Assembly: GCA_003971905.1 (NCBI GenBank)
Contig: RSEE01000148.1
Coordinates: 55,160-119,159, forward strand
From: Moniliella sp. 'wahieum'
Taxonomy: Eukaryota > Basidiomycota > Moniliellomycetes > Moniliellales > Moniliellaceae
Length of the DNA stretch: 64,000 bases
Direction: 5' to 3'
The position numbers and the translations under genes were made by a program. The notes under the pieces are model-generated. The model was not told the origin of the DNA. It did not search any database and worked only from the letters and a program-made list of their open reading frames with translations. This document shows positions 11,587 through 22,725 of this stretch, in pieces (the stretch's first letter is position 1; the number at the start of each line of letters is the position of its first letter).

Positions 11587-12366
11587 CGGTTGACGGCGCG
11601 TGGCGCAGCTGCCACGTAGAAGGCGTTCCTGCGGCGGCGGGGGGAGATACGTGCTTGGTTGGCCGTGGCGCTCGGCCCAGGCTGCTGTGGAGCAGACATT
11701 TGGCGCCACTGGTCCCATAGCCCACCAAGCAAGGGAGACTTTCCCGTTCCCTTTCGTGCTCCCCCCTCTGTGCTGCGTACCCTCTTGCGGTCCATGGGCG
11801 GGCGCACCGAGCCCACTGCCATGGCCGACAGGACATGACATGTTCTGACATGACAGTGCGACTGCCAGTCGGGGCACTTGGCCCCAGCGCTTATGGCCGC
11901 GAGCAGGGTTCGGGTCCGGTGCGGTGCGGTGCTCGGTTCCGAGGCTCCTTTCCGGCCTCAGGGATTCCACAGGGATCTGTGCGCCAAACACCCGAGTTCT
12001 CAACGAGCCGCGAGCGGGTTCCGCTCAAGCTCATCCGTCCATTAATGAAAACGATCTATGACACGTCACGTACACGTACACGTACACGTCGCGTTAAGCC
12101 AAGTCTAGTCTCTCATGAACGTCATGAAGTTAACGTGGAATGTTGGTCCAAGTACAAGTGCCATGTACATCTTCTCATCAGCTGCTATAGACGCACGAGG
12201 CGATGGTCTGGATGGGTTAGGATGGGATGGAATGGGATGCAAGTAGTTGCCTTTTTCCGACAAGGGTGCGCCATGGCGCAGATGGCAATATGGATTGGAT
12301 GGTACGTGCAACGACAATGAAAATAACGGCCCAGTGTGCGCAATGCAATCTCCTGCTCTGGGCAGG
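11587..12366. other. Spacer between convergent genes, nothing recognised
   Basis: The region lies between the ABD1 stop and the arrestin stop on the other strand. No domain-bearing frame is seen. It holds a short ACACGT triplication at about 12,066-12,088 and several ACATG(T/A) words near 11,835-11,850. Confidence 0.5.
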
Positions 12367-14677
12367 CTACTTGCCCGGCTCGGGCGGGACAATCTGGTAG
12401 AGCTGGGACTGCTTGTGGGCCAAGCGCGCCGTCTCCTCCGCCGAGTCGGCAGAGAGATAACCCTCCTCCTCCTCCTCATCCGCTGCCCCCACCACATCCT
12501 CCTCGTCCGACGCTGGGCCAAACATCCCGCTCTGCAACAGCCCCGCCCGCACATCCACCGCCCGCAGCGGCTGGCCATCCATCGCCGGCATCGCCCACGC
12601 CACCTGCGGGTGACGCGCGGCGTGCGGCCGCGCGACTGCTGCGAGGGCGAGCGGGAGGTGGTGCGGGGAGACGGGGTCGCGCGCGTCGCCTGGACGACTG
12701 GTGGCGCGTGAGCGTGCGCGGCTACGCGAGCGGTCGGAGCGAGGCGCACCAGCCGAGGCAGAACGCGACTGGGACCGCGTACGCATCGCTGCCAAGTCGG
12801 CCTGCAGCGCCTGGACCAAGCTCACGCTGTTACTCTGTTCTTCCCCGGCGCGCTTCTCGATCGCAATGAGTTCCTCGAGCGTCTGGCCACACGCACAGTG
12901 GCTGTGCGACTCGTGCTCGTTGGGGCCCTGCCACTCGTCCCGCCCCTGCGGCGGCACAGGCTGCGAGTCCAACGCCGAATACGACGGCAGACGCACAGAG
13001 TCGTACTTAGCCGCACACGATGGTAGGTCAATGTCCCAGCTGGCCTGGTACACGTGCACCGGCTGCTTCGCCCGCCCGCTCCCGTTGGGCCCCACCACCG
13101 GCGCCTCGAGCCCAGGAAGCGTGTACCGGATCTGGCACACCATCTGGTGCGCCACACGGATCGCACTCTGGCTCCCGGCCAACGACGTCGGGCGCACCGC
13201 ATCGTCCGTCGGCAGCCGAGTCACCCACTCCCCCTGCACACTCCGCCTCGCAGGTGCGGCAGGTGTGGTAGGTGCCGCTGGTGGGGAGCCTGCCGGTCCC
13301 GATGCATCCCGTGGCTCGCATCCCGATGCGCGCGCCAGCCCAATATCCCCCGACCCATCTTCTCGGCCGCGGCCGGCCCCTCGCGCGCCACGGGATCCAA
13401 CCGCCTTGGAGCAGCGGGTGGATCCTGTCTGTTCTCGCTCTCGGTCTGGGTCTCGGTTTGGGTCTCACCTGTTCCACCGTCAAGTCCGACCCGTCGGAAT
13501 CGACGAGCGGGTGAGATTCCAGCGGACAATTCTCCCCATCTGGGGCTTTCGGCGCGAATGTAAGGTTACCCTCTGCAACAGTTTGGCCGTAACGCGAACC
13601 AGGTGCGCTTCGGCCGGCACACATGGCATGGACAAGGCGAAGCGCATGTACCCCCCCACTGTGAGGTGCTGCGAACGCGCCGTGATCAGCAAAGGTCCCA
13701 AATCTGTCTCGGCATGGTGGTTGAACGAGTAGGCTAGCGCACCATCGTGCGTAGGCAAGGCCACAGGGAACGCATTCTGGTTCCCCACCCCGCGGTCAAA
13801 TGGCAATGCAGACAGACAGACAGACAGGCAGGCAGGCAGATAACGAGGGTCAGAGATAAGCTTCAGCGAAAGTTGGGGCCCGGGGGGGGGGGGGGGGAAG
13901 GGGAAAGCACAGGAAGAAAAAAGAAAGCAAGAGAAGGCAAGAAGGGAAAAAGACGTACCTTGGACGCAGTCAAAACCTTGCGTCCCGAACCCAGCAGCCC
14001 CCCGCCTGCATTGAGGGTGAGCTTGGCGGTAAGGCGGTAGTACAGCCGGCCGTACCGACAGCGCTCGTACGGCGGCACATGCTGGAATCTCAAAAATAAA
14101 GTCCCCACGAGTACATCCTGCCCGGCTCGAGGTGCAGCGACGCAGGTGGCGTCGCGGGCGGATGGAGGTCCAAGCTCGACGCACGCGTGCTGGGCCCGGC
14201 CGAGGAAACGGCCGACGAGGGCTGGGTCTTGCCGCGGTCGTAAAACGCCAGCGCGGCGGGGACTGGGGTGTGGTGGGAGGCGGTGCTGGTCGAGCCAGAG
14301 ACCGAGGCGGGGTGGGCGACGAAGGCGGGGGCGAGTGGGAAGGCGTGACAAACGCCGTGGTGGGATCCACCACCTGCGTCTCGTCCAACACCTTCTCCAG
14401 CACAAACGGCGTGTTCTGCTCCATCGCTGCGCCCGACACGAACCCCAGGTTCTCGCGGCCTTGCAACGAACACTCGAGCTTGTGCACGCCCGCCCGCAGC
14501 ACCTTGGCCTTGACACCGGCATCGGACGGCACGGTGAGGTGGACCGTGGCGACGTACAGCGCGCCGCGGCCGCCGCCGCGCTCGCTCAGCGCCTCGCGCA
14601 CGCTCGCAGCAGCAGCGCAGGGTCAACGGGGTAGACAAAAAGATGTCGTTCTCGGCGGTCGTGATGCTGAGCTCCAT
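12367..14677 (-). CDS. Alpha-arrestin (arrestin-related trafficking adaptor-like)
   Basis: Arrestins of this type usually link membrane transporters to Rsp5-type ubiquitin ligases. The arrestin-N part starts at MELSITTAENDIFLSTPL and continues with YVATVHLTVPS, GVHKLECSLQG, the long loop ending LEPGRMYSW and DFIFEIPAHVPPYERC. An intron at 13,777-13,958 (GTACGT...CAG, holding a G16 and a (CAGA) tract) leads to NAFPVALPTHDG. A second at 13,234-13,468 (GTGAGA...GCAG) leads to the arrestin-C end HQMVCQIRYTLPGLE and SCAAKYDSVRLPSYS. The C-terminal tail is Arg/Ser-rich, then acidic. Stop TAG is at 12,367-12,369. At least four one-base frame breaks lie in exon 1. An upstream non-ATG exon may exist: a GTAAGT donor and CTACTAAC branch site lie near 14,780-14,845. 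No clear PPxY motif was seen. Confidence 0.78.
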
Positions 14678-15602
14678 CGAGGGGGTGTTGGCAGGGAGGA
14701 CGACAGGGCCGGTGGTGGCGGGCAAAGACGTGCTTGGGCTGCTCGGGGCAGGGTCCTGTTGGTGCAATTGCGGGTTAACCCTGTGTTAGTAGCGTCTCAG
14801 TGCGCCCGGCCGACGACTAGCAGCCGCCGGGCTTACTTACTTTGTTGGCCCATCCCAGTCCTGCCGATTCCGATCCGCCACGGACCACACCGCCCCGACA
14901 GGCCCTGAAAAAAACGCAAGGAAAAAAGCGCCGGCTCGCCGCCTGTGTCTTGGACTAATGAGTACTTAACATTATTTGAGCTACGTGTGCCTGAGGGGAA
15001 TATGTTTAGAAGTGCCGCGTAACGCACAACGCGTAACGATGCAACCGCGAGACTGCGGCAAATCCTGCAACCGCCACATGCCCCTGGCCCCCAGCAGCGC
15101 ACCCGGCCGACCGACCGTATCCCCGCGATCCAGGTCTCGGAAAGGTCGACATGGCCGCGGCCTCTGTCCGTCCCACCCTCCCTTCCCCTCCGTCCTCCCC
15201 GTCGTCCGTGCCAATCTGGGCTGGGTGTGGAACGTGGAAAGCCCACCGTGGGCGACGAGACAGAGACGATCGATGGCCTGGAAGAGGCGGATGGATCGAG
15301 GGGAATGCAAGTCGCAGCCGAAGCACATCGAACCCATCGAAGCTGGCAGCGGCCACACCATTTAAATCCACTCGCCTTTTCTGTCTCCCTCGGTGCAACT
15401 CGCCTTTGCACCGACGCGTACGTGGGTTGAAATTGCAAGAGTCCGTAGTTGAACGTTGAACATTGAGCCTGGGCAGCGTGTTAGGTAAGGACAGTACTGT
15501 CTGCTAGGACTATATCCACCCTCTGCTCGCCCATCCGTATCATAATCCAGTCGCATTCCCATCGGCCGTCGACGTCGACGCGTGCTGCTCGTCGCCACGG
15601 CC
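14678..15602. other. Spacer, possible 5' exon or leader intron of the arrestin gene
   Basis: On the minus strand a strong donor (GTAAGTAAG near 14,845), a perfect branch site CTACTAAC and an AACAG acceptor at about 14,753 suggest an intron upstream of the arrestin coding start, so the true start may lie near 14,870. The remainder, up to the aspartic protease stop, contains no recognisable coding sequence. Confidence 0.4.
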
Positions 15603-17049
15603 TCAGTCAAAGCCCACCTGCTGGTTGGCCACATCAAACGACACGACCGTCTCCTGGAACAGACTGTCGCCCAGCGTCCAGCTGTCCTGGCCCAGGTCCG
15701 CGCCAATCACCGCCAGCACACACTGCCCGTCGTTGGTCGTGCCAAACGAAATCGTGTCCTTCGACAGCGCAATCGTCTTGGACCCAAACGTAAAGCTCAC
15801 CGACGGCGGCGAGTTGCAGTCGTACGCCGCCATCAGCTGCCGGTTCTGCGTAAAGCTCTGCAGACCCAGCGACTGGAACAGCGCCTTGGCCTCCGACGGA
15901 GGCGCCACAATCACCGTCGTACCTGGTACGCAAACGACAGATACGATAGGATGCAGATACTGCGTCAGCAATCCAACGCCCAACAACCATATCGCGCCGA
16001 GGGTGCAAACGACCATATAGACCTGATAGGGAAAAAAAGGATACGCACCCGAATCAACAATCGCAGCCGGCACCGCCTTGCCATTGACCTTGGCGTCCAC
16101 GCCCCAGTACGAAGCATCCGTCACGGGCACGTACGTAGCCGTCGAGCTCTTCGAGCCCAAGGTGAGCGATGAACCCGAGGTTCGCAGCTTGAACATAAAT
16201 GCCTGTTCGTCCAGGACGCCAGCCTTGATCAACGAGTAAAAGTACGGCTCCTGTTCCGGGAACTCGGCAAGGTTGGGGAAAGCCATGCCACTGATCCCCT
16301 TGTTGTTGCCCTCGCTGCTATCGATAAACTGAGTTTGGCTCAACCCAATGTACGCCTTGTCGGCAGACAGACCGCCAATCGTCAACTTGTCCGAGTAGAT
16401 GTTCCCCGAGGCCTGCGTGCCATCCGCGTACGGTCTTGGAACTTGTTGCCCGTTGGAGGAGGAAGAGGACGAGCCCGGGTTGTACGCACCGGGATTGACG
16501 AGCGTGTCGCTAGATCCCGTGTCAAAGTCTATTATTGACCACGCAGGAGGACATGGGAAATACACACACAAAAGCAAAGTCAGTTTCATGCTCTGATCAA
16601 CGCAGTGTGGGAACAGGACGATGTTGGTGTTGTGGCCAATGTAGAACCAGCATACAACGCAGACCATCCAACGTACCAATGTAGATCTGTTGCGCCGGCG
16701 AGCCAAAGGCAATTTGACCGGACCACAGCTGACCATTATCCTGGTCCCCTAGTGCCACCGTGCCAGTCGACCGACCGACCAATTTGTGCCGCGCATCCCG
16801 AGCATGTTTCTTGCCCGTGTTGCGCTCGTACGCAGCCAAGTTCTTGGTGTACTTGGTGCGCAGACGTGCCACTTCCTGGGAAAGCTTGGCCATGTCGATC
16901 GAGCCATCGGAACGCGTCATGAGCCGGTCAGCACGCCGCGCGAGTGGGATCTCAACGGTCCGGCCGATGCCCGACGGAGAAGGCATAGCCGAAGCACTGA
17001 TCGTACCCAGGGCCAAGGCAAGCGCAGCAAAGTTGGTAGAGAAGTGCAT
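15603..17049 (-). CDS. Secreted pepsin-like (A1) aspartic protease
   Basis: The protein starts with a signal peptide (MHFSTNFAALALALGTISASA) and a basic propeptide, then the two-lobed A1 fold. The first catalytic Asp is in DFDTGSSD, created across intron 16,529-16,676 (GTACGT...TAG), and the second is in DSGTT, created across intron 15,923-16,048 (GTGCGT...CCAG). Both introns thus fall exactly at the active-site motifs. Exons of 373, 480 and 320 nt give 1173 nt, 390 residues, with a clean frame and TCA/TGA stop at 15,603-15,605. The family secretes endopeptidases for nutrition or host interaction. The C-terminal half shows the usual QCVLAVIG and GDSLFQETVVSFD motifs. A TATA box lies 132 bp upstream. 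Confidence 0.94.
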
Positions 17050-17180
17050 GGTGAGAGAGTGGAGGTAAAGGGAAAGAAGCTTGGAGAGAGAAAGCTTGGA
17101 GAGAGAAGAGATGGTCGGTGCGGGGAGGCGGGTGGTGGGTGGTGGGAATTGTCGATGGAGATCAAGCCAAAGCACTGGGG

Positions 17181-17187
17181 TTATATA
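17181..17187 (-). promoter_or_regulatory. TATA box of the aspartic protease gene
   Basis: On the minus strand the sequence reads TATATAA, 132 bp upstream of the protease ATG and within a leader rich in CT. Spacing and orientation suit a fungal core promoter. No experiment is implied. Confidence 0.5.
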
Positions 17188-17189
17188 CT

Positions 17190-20100
17190 AATCGCGCGTG
17201 CCTTTCTGTTTCTCCTGCAGGTAGTCACTGCCCACCCCGCCTCTTGATGTGCTATCGCGACCACTATCTCGTAGCGCCTCGCAGATCGCAGATGGCCAGA
17301 TACGCCCGGATCTCGCATCGCACATCTCATCGGTCTGAGATCTCAACGGAGGCAGCGGATCAAATGGTGTTGAAAGTACATCTGGATCGCTTTTCGAATC
17401 GCCACTAGAGCGGTGTGCGCTGGCCACATACATGCTCCTGTCGGGCGTGTGGGTAGCTCTGAGACCTGAAAGAAGGATCAAGCTTCCAAACAAGCCCAAC
17501 CACGAGGCCCACCTGTAACAATCGTATTCCTCCCTGTTCCTCACACGGTCTCATCGCACTCTCCGATTGGCGCTCTCCGTGGTGGCGTTCCGGTACGCGG
17601 CAAACGTGGGTAACCGTAGACAGTGAAGCTAGTGAGCGCTGAGCGTTGAAACTGGCTCGCGTTGTATTGAGGAAAGTGACTGGTTGAGTTGAGAACTCAG
17701 ACTGGGTATGCCGAGGAGTGCGTAATGAGTCTCATTTCTCAGACCGAGTAGTACCGGGACGAGCACCTCAACTCTGCGCCACGTTGGCGAGGTGGGGTGA
17801 GGCGCTCAGGCTGCGCCGTGGAACCGCGGTAGAGGTGTGAATATGGTGATAGCCTGTAACATGGAACATCTGACTGCCTAGTCACTACTAGTCACCAATC
17901 CCGTGAATATGAATCCCAGTCCGTATCGTCACAGTCACTCGATCGTCCCACACACCCAAACACATGAATCGTAAAAGCGCAGGGCGCAGTTGTTTTCACA
18001 TCCGCTCTCCATTCTTTTCTTCCGCCCGCCAACGAGAGCCGGTATTTGTAAATGGATCCCATTGTGTGGTGTCCACCCGGCCCACAGCAGGCTGTGCTGG
18101 ATTGCCAATGTTGTGCTTGGGCGCGGCATGCCAAACCAGTCTAACGATGCTCTGCTATCCATCTTCAAGCTGGCAGTTGAAAGTGATCAGTATAGGTAAG
18201 CCTTACCGCTTAGCATATAGGTGTGGTGATATGTCGCCACTTTTTGTCCACCATCCAACCGACACCATAACCATATGCTTCCACTCCAATCGCTCTGCTT
18301 CAAGCTCTGTTCACTAGTCACTCACCTCCTCCTCACTACCGTAAACTGCTACTGTAACGTGTGTAATTCTCTGCCTACATCCTACAGTGCTGTAGCTGTT
18401 GCCGTCGGGGATGCTGTTGGAGTATCAGCTGGGCAGCATGTGGTTAGGGCGTAAAGTGTTCTGCAGAATTCTCTTGAACATTCGTCCATGCGGCCTTGTC
18501 CTACGGCCTAAGGCCTGATGAGGAGATTATCATGATGATGTTCACCACCTGGTACACTCTTTCCGCGGCAGCGCGAACAATACCATAGGCCATCACCACA
18601 TGCACAAGCCCGACCAGTAGGAAACAAGTAGGAAGATCACACGTATATACTGCGGTATGCTACAACCTGCTACGACGCCTCTGTTACCCTGTAAAAGCGA
18701 GAAATGCGTTCTATAGTAGATCTAAGACCAAATGCCAATAAACGTTAACCGGTTTGGCACGTTGACACAGTCACTATAGCTGGAATCCACACTATATGAT
18801 GACTGCATGGGCCTGTTAGCCAATCGTTAATGATGATCGATGAAGCAGATGTGGTGGCTGGGATTGCGGGGTGTACTGTCGTGTGGGGGGCGTGGCGCTC
18901 GTGAAGCAGGAAGCTTAAGTTGCCATTGAAGCACGAAACGCGGAGAAGAGAGGTGATCCGTGACGCATGAGTACACGAGTACTGGAGTAGTGAAGCTATA
19001 GTGACTGCTAAAGGACGCTGCTGAGCGCTGACAGTATGGAGTGCTCGATGTATGTGTTGCGCAGAACTTGTATTGGTTGTGGGTCGCCAGTGTGGGCCGC
19101 AGGAGGAGGGAGTAATAGCAGTGGAGGAGCGGGGAAAACAAGGTGTTCGTTGAATCGAACAGTGTTGCCACGTTGTGCAAGTGACCGAAGTGACTCGCTG
19201 GTAGTGACTACTACTAGTGACTATAGTGCCTATCATATCAGCCAGGAATGGCAATGATCCAGATCAACGATTACTTAGTAGTTACTAGTTACTGACGCGG
19301 AGGATGGGATAACGTCGATGATCGAGAAGACGGCACAAATTCACACATCAGACCAACGCGCAAAAGGGCCAATGCGCCCAAACGCGCCAAAGGATGTGTT
19401 TCCAGCCCTCCCATGCCCCAGCAACCACGTGCTCATGCGTTCCGCTTCCCCGGTCCCCAGGCATCCCCACACACGACCCAGCTCGCCGTCGAACCGGGAC
19501 AAAGATTCCTTCCTACTATGGGAACGGTTTTGATGAGGTTGTGATCTCACTCGTCACCGAGTCACTAAGTATACAGTGACGCTAGTGACGAGAGCGACGC
19601 GTTATTGATTCCAATACAAACATGCTCGCAACGAGATCCAACGGGACACAGACCTTTTCGTATCGATCATGCGAGTCGAGCCAGGCGCACGCATCACATC
19701 AATGTTTCCCACTAGGGCGCCTACGATGGCCGGTGGCCATCCCATATCCGTCGACATCCCGTCTGCACGTCACTTGAGATTCAGTCCTGAATGTGCTCAG
19801 AGTAATATATACACTCAGGGTACTCTCAGGACTCAATTCAGTATTCACATGAATCCCCACAGAAACCACCACAGCCACACTAATCAATGAATCACTCCCT
19901 AGTACTTTAGTACTAGTTACTACTTTCGAGTCCGTCACTACGACTATAGTCACAGCGTCACAGCGTCACAGTGACTATCGGGACTATAGCTGATGTTCAT
20001 GTGATATGTCCCGGCAACGCCACTGTGATGCCTTTTGCCACGCCAGTTGGGTCCTTGCTGCGGTCGTGTTGAGTCCCACACCTTCTCCACAGCGTAACCT

Positions 20101-21659
20101 ATGATGCGCATGACGTGCATGACGAGGCGTCGTCCCAAACCTGCCCCCACGGTATCCGGGACCGGGGAATTAACGATTGGCCACGCGGCGCAAGTACATC
20201 AATATCCTCACAGTAGCACCCCTAACCCCCCTCCTCGCAGCTGCAAGTGTGGCTGTCCCCGTCACAGTCCTGCTACCTGAGGCACGAGCGACACGAGCGC
20301 CTGCCCACAGTAGAGGACACCCAAAGCGGTGGCGTAGGTTGCGAGCGAACGTGTCGAGCCGATACGTTCTTGGATCTTACCGGTCGTACAACAGACAAGG
20401 ATATCTCAAGGCACAAACCAAGGGAAACCTCGAGAGGCAGCAAAGAATGCACTGAAGTGCAGAAGCCAGCATACTAGACCTCATTACCAGTTACCTGTAT
20501 CAGACGCTCCCCCTTTCCCCCATATCCATTCCGTCATCGATCGCCCAACCTTGTGATATGTGACCGGGGTTTAGATCTTAGAGGTAGCATGTGGGGTTTC
20601 TGACCGAGTATTAAACGTGGCGCGGCCTCGTCCATATGGGCCTGGAAAGATGGCACTGCCCAAATGTGCACTGCAAATGTGAAAATGCAGTAAGCGCTTG
20701 GTGGTTATCCGGTTATCGCTTTACTGTGCCGTCTGCATAGTATGCTGCAGAGAGTGAGCTCGTGAGTTGCTTTTTTGGGAAGCTTGCAGTTTGCGGTTTG
20801 CAGCTTGAAGCTTGAATCTTGAAGGCAGACCCACGAAATGCACGTTTGGCGGAGCACCGCTGTGTCAGGTTTTAGTACATCGGTCTTAGACTGTTCTGTG
20901 GAGAGAAGGAGTTGAAAAGACAAGCAGTCCTCTTTTAGAGTCATTTTGGCCACGAAACAAACTAACCATAATCATTCCCTTCTTTATCAGCGTTATATCC
21001 GCTTGAAAACGATGCAGGATTAGATTAGGTTGATTGGGGGGACACAGCTGTGTGTGGTACTACTATACTACCACCTCCACCTCGATACAATCGTCGTCGC
21101 AACATCTTGTTATTAGGTGATGGAGCCTGCAGCGCTCGGACAGTGTGCGTCTGGTTGTGGGATACTACGATCCGCAGGTTATGAGATCCCCCTCGGCCCC
21201 GTCCTCTCTGTCCTTTCATCCATCCTCACCACTCGAATCTATCTGGCGGGCAAAACACGTGCTAGTAGTATATGGCCCTGCATTGTGTCCGCCATATGTG
21301 TTCAGCAGCGATCCTCCTCCCCCCCAGTCAAACCAAGAGGAAGTATGCGCAACCTGGCACAACTGGCATAGGTGGGCGGACGCCACAGGGTATGAAGAGG
21401 TCGACCAGGGGGAATTTAGCGCAGCAAAAGCGCATATGACGCGCAAGGTGGTCGCCACGTTGGACTTTGGAAGCAAGCATAGGGTGTAGAGTAGTACAAG
21501 GACAAGAGCACGCGCCCACCCGACCAGGGAGCTAGGTTGGGGGAAGGGAGGAAGGGGAGGATCAGAGGATTCAAAAGGATGAGCTGGTCCAACGGCTGGG
21601 CACACCAGGCCGAGAGACAGAAAAGAAAAAGGAGTGGGGTAGGATGGGGATGAGGGAAG
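17190..21659. other. Gene-poor spacer, no gene recognised
   Basis: Some 4.5 kb without a recognisable domain on either strand; frames are short. Base composition is closer to equal AT and GC than in the coding blocks. The DNA is dense in ACTAGT/GTCACTAG-type words, for example around 17,880-17,900, 19,200-19,290, 19,545-19,600 and 19,900-19,990. It may be decayed repetitive DNA. I see no terminal repeats or target duplications. Confidence 0.5.
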
Positions 21660-22725
21660 CTAGAGCAGGCCACAGTCGCGCAAGTTGTTGGAGATGATGG
21701 TGTCGTTGACGGCCGACATGACAAACTTGATCTGTTGTGTGTCGGTAGCACAAGTGTAATGGGGTGTAGATTGTCTTGGCTGGGTTTTTGTTGAGACGAA
21801 CAAACTTGGCAGTCAAGAATTCGAGGGCGGCAGTGTAATCGGATCCGCCAGTGTAGTCACTAAAGTAGTTGGCCAGCGGCGACGCCACAATCTTGTCGCG
21901 GAAGAGATCGACCTTGTTCATAAAGAGGATGATGGACGAGTTGAGGAACCAACGCGAGTTGCAAATCGAGTCAAACAGCGTCAAGGCTTCGTGCATGCGA
22001 TTGACACTGGCATCCTCGTACAGCGCTTGGTCGTACTCGGAGATGGCAACCAAAAAGAGCAGGGCGGTGACGCCTTCAAAGCAGTGGATCCACTTTTTGC
22101 GCTCGGAACGCTGGCCACCCACATCAAACAGCTTGTAGGTCAGTCGGCCAATCTCAAACTTGGTTTCGGTAATGCCGGTGGTCTTGACGGGGAGCGGAGC
22201 ACGTCTTGGTCCGTTGGCACATAGTTGGGCGCACCGATACGGGCAATCGCGTCAAAGTAGTAGGGCGCCGAATCGTTGAGCTGGAACTCGCGCGAGCGGG
22301 CAAAGCAGCCCTGGACGCCGGCGTCGTGCCACAGCATGTCGATCGCCTGCGCCAAGGCGGGGGGCAGCGTGCTGGTCTCCATCTGGTCCGGGGCAGCGAC
22401 GACGATCTGGGCGGCAGGCACGGTCTGGGGATCGGCGAGGGGCAGGTCCAGCACCTCCATGGCCTCGAGCAGCACCTTCATGCTCTGGACGGTGTTGGAG
22501 AAGATGATTTCCTTGTAGGACGCACGCTCTGGCTCCGAGTAGGGGCCGTGGTGGATGAGCTTCATCTGCTTGAGGACGGTGCTCTTGCCGGACTCGCCGG
22601 CGCCGAGGAGCAAGAGCTTGACCTCGTTGCGCTGGGCCAGGCGGGTCGGCCTTGAGCTGGGCATCGATCGCGTCGTTGCGGGCGGCGGCGGCGGATTCGT
22701 CGGGGCGGGAAGGGGAGCAGCCCAT
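21660..22725 (-). CDS. Heterotrimeric G-protein alpha subunit (G-alpha-i type)
   Basis: Membrane GTPase coupling receptors to cAMP or MAPK pathways. It opens with the N-myristoylation signal MGCSPS. G1 is [11 protein letters not shown], the switch regions include [12 protein letters not shown] and [13 protein letters not shown]4 is FMNKVDLF, and it ends ATDTQQIKF ... LRDCGLL, where the Cys four from the end is the pertussis-toxin-type site of the i class. No intron is needed across ~1.07 kb, unusual for fungal G-alpha genes. Three one-base frame corrections are required: near 22,640 before RLAQRNEVK, near 22,170 before VKTTGITE, and at a C4 run near 21,760 before HYTCATD. The leader is a C12 run directly abutting the ATG. 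Stop TAG is at 21,660-21,662. Confidence 0.9.
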
